NCBI GenBank assembly: GCA_003220435.1
Contig: QHSL01000067.1
Location: forward strand, 1 to 64,000
From: Candidatus Rokuibacteriota bacterium
GTDB taxonomy: Bacteria > Methylomirabilota > Methylomirabilia > Rokubacteriales > CSP1-6
DNA length: 64,000 nucleotides
Direction: 5' to 3'
Shown: piece by piece, positions 62,370 to 64,000 of the stretch
How the letters are laid out: each line of letters begins with the position of its first letter
Numbering within the stretch: the stretch's first letter is position 1
Notes under the pieces: generated by a model
Database searches by the model: none
What the model was told of the DNA's origin: nothing
Seen by the model: only the letters and a program-made list of their open reading frames with translations
Position numbers and translations under genes: made by a program

Positions 62370-63067
62370 GCGTGCCCGGCGACCGCGTCGACGAGAGCCG
62401 TGGATCGCGCCACCGCGCCGAACACCCCGCCCTGCATCGTGACCATCTTGATCGCCGCGAGGTGGTTGCCGTAGTCGGTGGCGCCGGCGCAGTCCTCGAG
62501 CAGCAGACACTCGAAGCCGCGGTCGTTCGCCTCGCGCATCGTGGTGTGCACGCACACGTCGGTCGTGATCCCGGTGAGCACGAGGTTCCGGATACCCCGC
62601 GTCCTCAGGATGAGCTCGAGATCGGTGGCACAGAACGAGCCCTTTCCGGGCTTGTCGATCACGGTCTCGCCCGGCGCGGGCGCCAGCTCCGGGATGATCT
62701 CCCAGCCCGGCTCGCCGCGGACCAGGATGCGCCCGCACGGCCCGGGGTCGCCGATGCCCGCGCCGATGCGGCGCGAGCGCCAGCGCTTGTTCGCGGGCAG
62801 GTCGGAGAGATCGACCCGGTGGCCCTCGCGGGTGTGGATCACCTCGAAGCCACCCGCCCGCATCGCGCGCAGCACCGTCTGGATCGGCGCGATCGGGGCA
62901 CGAGTCAGCGACAGATCGTAGCCCATCTTGTCGACGTAACCGCCGACGCCACAGAAGTCGGTCTGCATGTCGATGACCATCAGCGCCGTGTTCTCCGGCC
63001 GCAGGTCACCGTCATACGGCCACGGGTACGGCTCGGCCTTCACGAAGCACGTCGTCGTCGGTGCCAT
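62366..63067 (-). CDS. Cysteine hydrolase, biuret-hydrolase (BiuH) type
   Basis: A 233-residue isochorismatase-like hydrolase. The triad is Asp33 ([10 protein letters not shown]), Lys142 ([12 protein letters not shown]) and Cys172 ([17 protein letters not shown]). The N-terminus [10 protein letters not shown] and the segments [37 protein letters not shown] and [18 protein letters not shown] closely follow rhizobial biuret hydrolase as I remember it, an enzyme that releases allophanate and ammonia. The ATG at 63067 has an AGGAG site eight bases upstream; a longer start into the repeat was rejected. It is coupled to the ABC ATPase gene. Confidence 0.8.
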   Translation of the reverse strand: MAPTTTCFVKAEPYPWPYDGDLRPENTALMVIDMQTDFCGVGGYVDKMGYDLSLTRAPIAPIQTVLRAMRAGGFEVIHTREGHRVDLSDLPANKRWRSRRIGAGIGDPGPCGRILVRGEPGWEIIPELAPAPGETVIDKPGKGSFCATDLELILRTRGIRNLVLTGITTDVCVHTTMREANDRGFECLLLEDCAGATDYGNHLAAIKMVTMQGGVFGAVARSTALVDAVAGHA

Positions 63068-63085
63068 CGTTTCAACTCCTCTATT

Positions 63086-63144
63086 CATAGCTGCGCCTCG
63101 GCCGGCGGGGCCCCAGCCCCGCGACGGCCTGCGGCGCGCACTTC
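63086..63144. repeat. Dispersed repeat, copy B
   Basis: About 59 bp, nearly the same as copy A at 19550-19609, with the same CGGGGCCCCAGCCCCGCGACG core. It lies between the permease and biuret-hydrolase-like genes. Confidence 0.8.
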
Positions 63145-63148
63145 AACC

Positions 63149-63200
63149 ATCGCCGCGCCTCGGCCGGCGGCCCCGGCCCCGCCACGGGCACGCACTTCAG
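63149..63200. repeat. Dispersed repeat, copy C (degenerate)
   Basis: A second, shortened copy placed directly after copy B in the same orientation. It shares GCCGCGCCTCGGCCGGCGG and GCACGCACTTC-like ends but has lost part of the core. It overlaps the stop codon of the permease gene. Confidence 0.7.
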
Positions 63201-64000
63201 CGGTTGATGCTCAGCTCGCCCGGCGCCCCGGCCAGCGTGCGGCGGGGCGAGCACGTCGCGATCATGATCCCCAGCGTCACCACGTAGGGCGCGGCGTTGA
63301 ACAGATAGTAACCGGAGGTGATCCCGACCGACTGGAGCGCCGGCCCGACGGCGCCCGCGCCGCCGAAGAGCAGCGCTGCGTAGAAGCAGTGCATCGGGTT
63401 CCAGCGCGCGAAGATCACCAACGCGACCGCCATCAGCCCCTGGCCACTCGAGAGCCCTTCGCTCCAGCTCCCCGGATAGTAGAGCGAGAGGAACGAGCCA
63501 CCGACGCCGGCGAGGAATCCACCGACGCCGGTGCAGAGCGTTCGCATGCGCGGGACGGCGTAGCCCATCGCGCGCGCCGCGTCCGAGCTGTCGCCGACCA
63601 TTCGCACGATGAGCCCCCAGCGAGTGTTGCGGAAAGCCCAGCTGAGCGCCACCGCGAGCCCGATCCCGATGAGGAAGAGCGGGTTCACCTCGAGGGCGGC
63701 CTGAACCTGAGGCGATGCGCTCCAGCCGCCCAGCGGCATCGCCGGCAGCGTCGGCGCCTTGGGCTGCACGTAGGGCTTGCCCAGGAAAAACGCGAGGCCG
63801 GTGCCGAAGAGCATCAGTCCGATGCCGACCGCGATGTCGTTCACGCGCGGCAGGTTGCACACCAGGCCGTGCAGCAGGCCGAGGACCAGGCCGGCGGCGC
63901 CGGCGCCGAGGACGCCCAGCCATGGGTTGCCGGTGAGGTAAGACAGCGCGTAGCCGCTCATCGCGCCCATCACGAGAATGCCCTCGAGCCCGAGGTTGAT
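63197..64000 (-). CDS. BMP-type ABC transporter permease (cut by window edge)
   Basis: The C-terminal 267 residues of an inner-membrane permease of the BPD_transp_2 family (YufQ/NupQ-like), used by nucleoside and related importers. The frame stays open through the right edge, where it reads INLGLEGILVMGAMSGY, a conserved early segment of these permeases; an internal ATG at 63973 is therefore not the start. The EAA-like region is seen around ALSWAFRNTRWGLIVRMVGDSSDAARAMGY. It is the upstream gene of the hydrolase-ABC operon; a second permease and a binding protein are expected beyond the window. Confidence 0.9.
   Translation of the reverse strand: MNLGLEGILVMGAMSGYALSYLTGNPWLGVLGAGAAGLVLGLLHGLVCNLPRVNDIAVGIGLMLFGTGLAFFLGKPYVQPKAPTLPAMPLGGWSASPQVQAALEVNPLFLIGIGLAVALSWAFRNTRWGLIVRMVGDSSDAARAMGYAVPRMRTLCTGVGGFLAGVGGSFLSLYYPGSWSEGLSSGQGLMAVALVIFARWNPMHCFYAALLFGGAGAVGPALQSVGITSGYYLFNAAPYVVTLGIMIATCSPRRTLAGAPGELSINR

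Noticed and set aside
63197-63973. Complete permease starting at the ATG at 63973
   Set aside because: The frame is open to the window edge and the residues upstream match the conserved early part of the family, so the ATG is internal.

Overview
The window is about 64 kb of very GC-rich, densely packed bacterial DNA. It encodes a Gram-negative envelope (Lpt lipopolysaccharide transport, Kdo synthesis, TolC efflux), a cobalamin-dependent ribonucleotide reductase and many ABC transporters. The GC content, the gene order rapZ-rpoN-lptB-lptA-lptC-kdsD-kdsA-pyrG and the high transporter load suggest a soil or subsurface bacterium of the Candidatus Rokubacteria / Methylomirabilota type. That assignment is an inference from gene content, not a measured placement. 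Most genes overlap by four bases or are separated by only a few bases. No tRNA, rRNA, CRISPR array, insertion sequence or prophage was seen.

Layout. 1-4.5 kb: valS (cut by the edge) and an exported protein of unknown role, divergent from a fused lptF-lptG gene. 4.5-5.5 kb: a decayed patch with a truncated methyltransferase carrying an exact 156-bp tandem duplication, a G-rich 38-bp repeat array and a strong hairpin. 5.5-14.5 kb: an accessory catabolic block with a PanE-like reductase, an M28-like peptidase, a peptide-type ABC binding protein and two permeases (no ATPase), a PEP-mutase/isocitrate-lyase superfamily enzyme, a Rieske oxygenase and a HicB-like protein. 14.5-24 kb: hydroxyacid dehydrogenase, UPF0182 membrane protein, sahH and metK (methyl cycle), a phosphoglucose/phosphomannose isomerase and a GH57 glucanotransferase. 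24-34.3 kb: rapZ, rpoN, lptB, lptA, lptC, kdsD, kdsA, pyrG, a tRNA nucleotidyltransferase and xerD. 34.3-42 kb: murJ, rpsT, a neutral-ceramidase-like enzyme, holA, lptE, leuS and a small exported protein. 42-52 kb: uvrC, uvrB, an HNH protein, Ppx/GppA, a cytochrome c, an NCS2-like permease, a small unknown and nrdJ. 52-57.3 kb: a TolC-MacA-MacB export operon. 57.3-60.1 kb: a basic unknown protein, a DUF4149 protein, a TPR protein and endonuclease III. 60.1-64 kb: two cysteine hydrolases resembling triuret and biuret hydrolases around a nucleoside-type ABC ATPase, with a permease running off the right edge.

How it fits together. LPS export is served by lptFG, lptB, lptA, lptC and lptE, with kdsD and kdsA supplying Kdo; lptD and kdsC are not in the window. 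sahH and metK run the SAM cycle. The last operon looks like a route for importing and hydrolysing a urea-oligomer-type nitrogen source.

Regulation. nrdJ has a pair of NrdR boxes exactly 32 bp apart around its promoter. Seven genes have a -10-like hexamer only 8-11 bases before the start codon, which suggests leaderless transcripts. Several small repeat families (the 38-bp array, a 69-bp tandem pair with a covarying hairpin, and a roughly 60-bp element in three copies) occupy the gaps. The longest gene-free stretch is 5091-5556, which holds the array, a hairpin and a promoter; all other gaps are under 300 bases.
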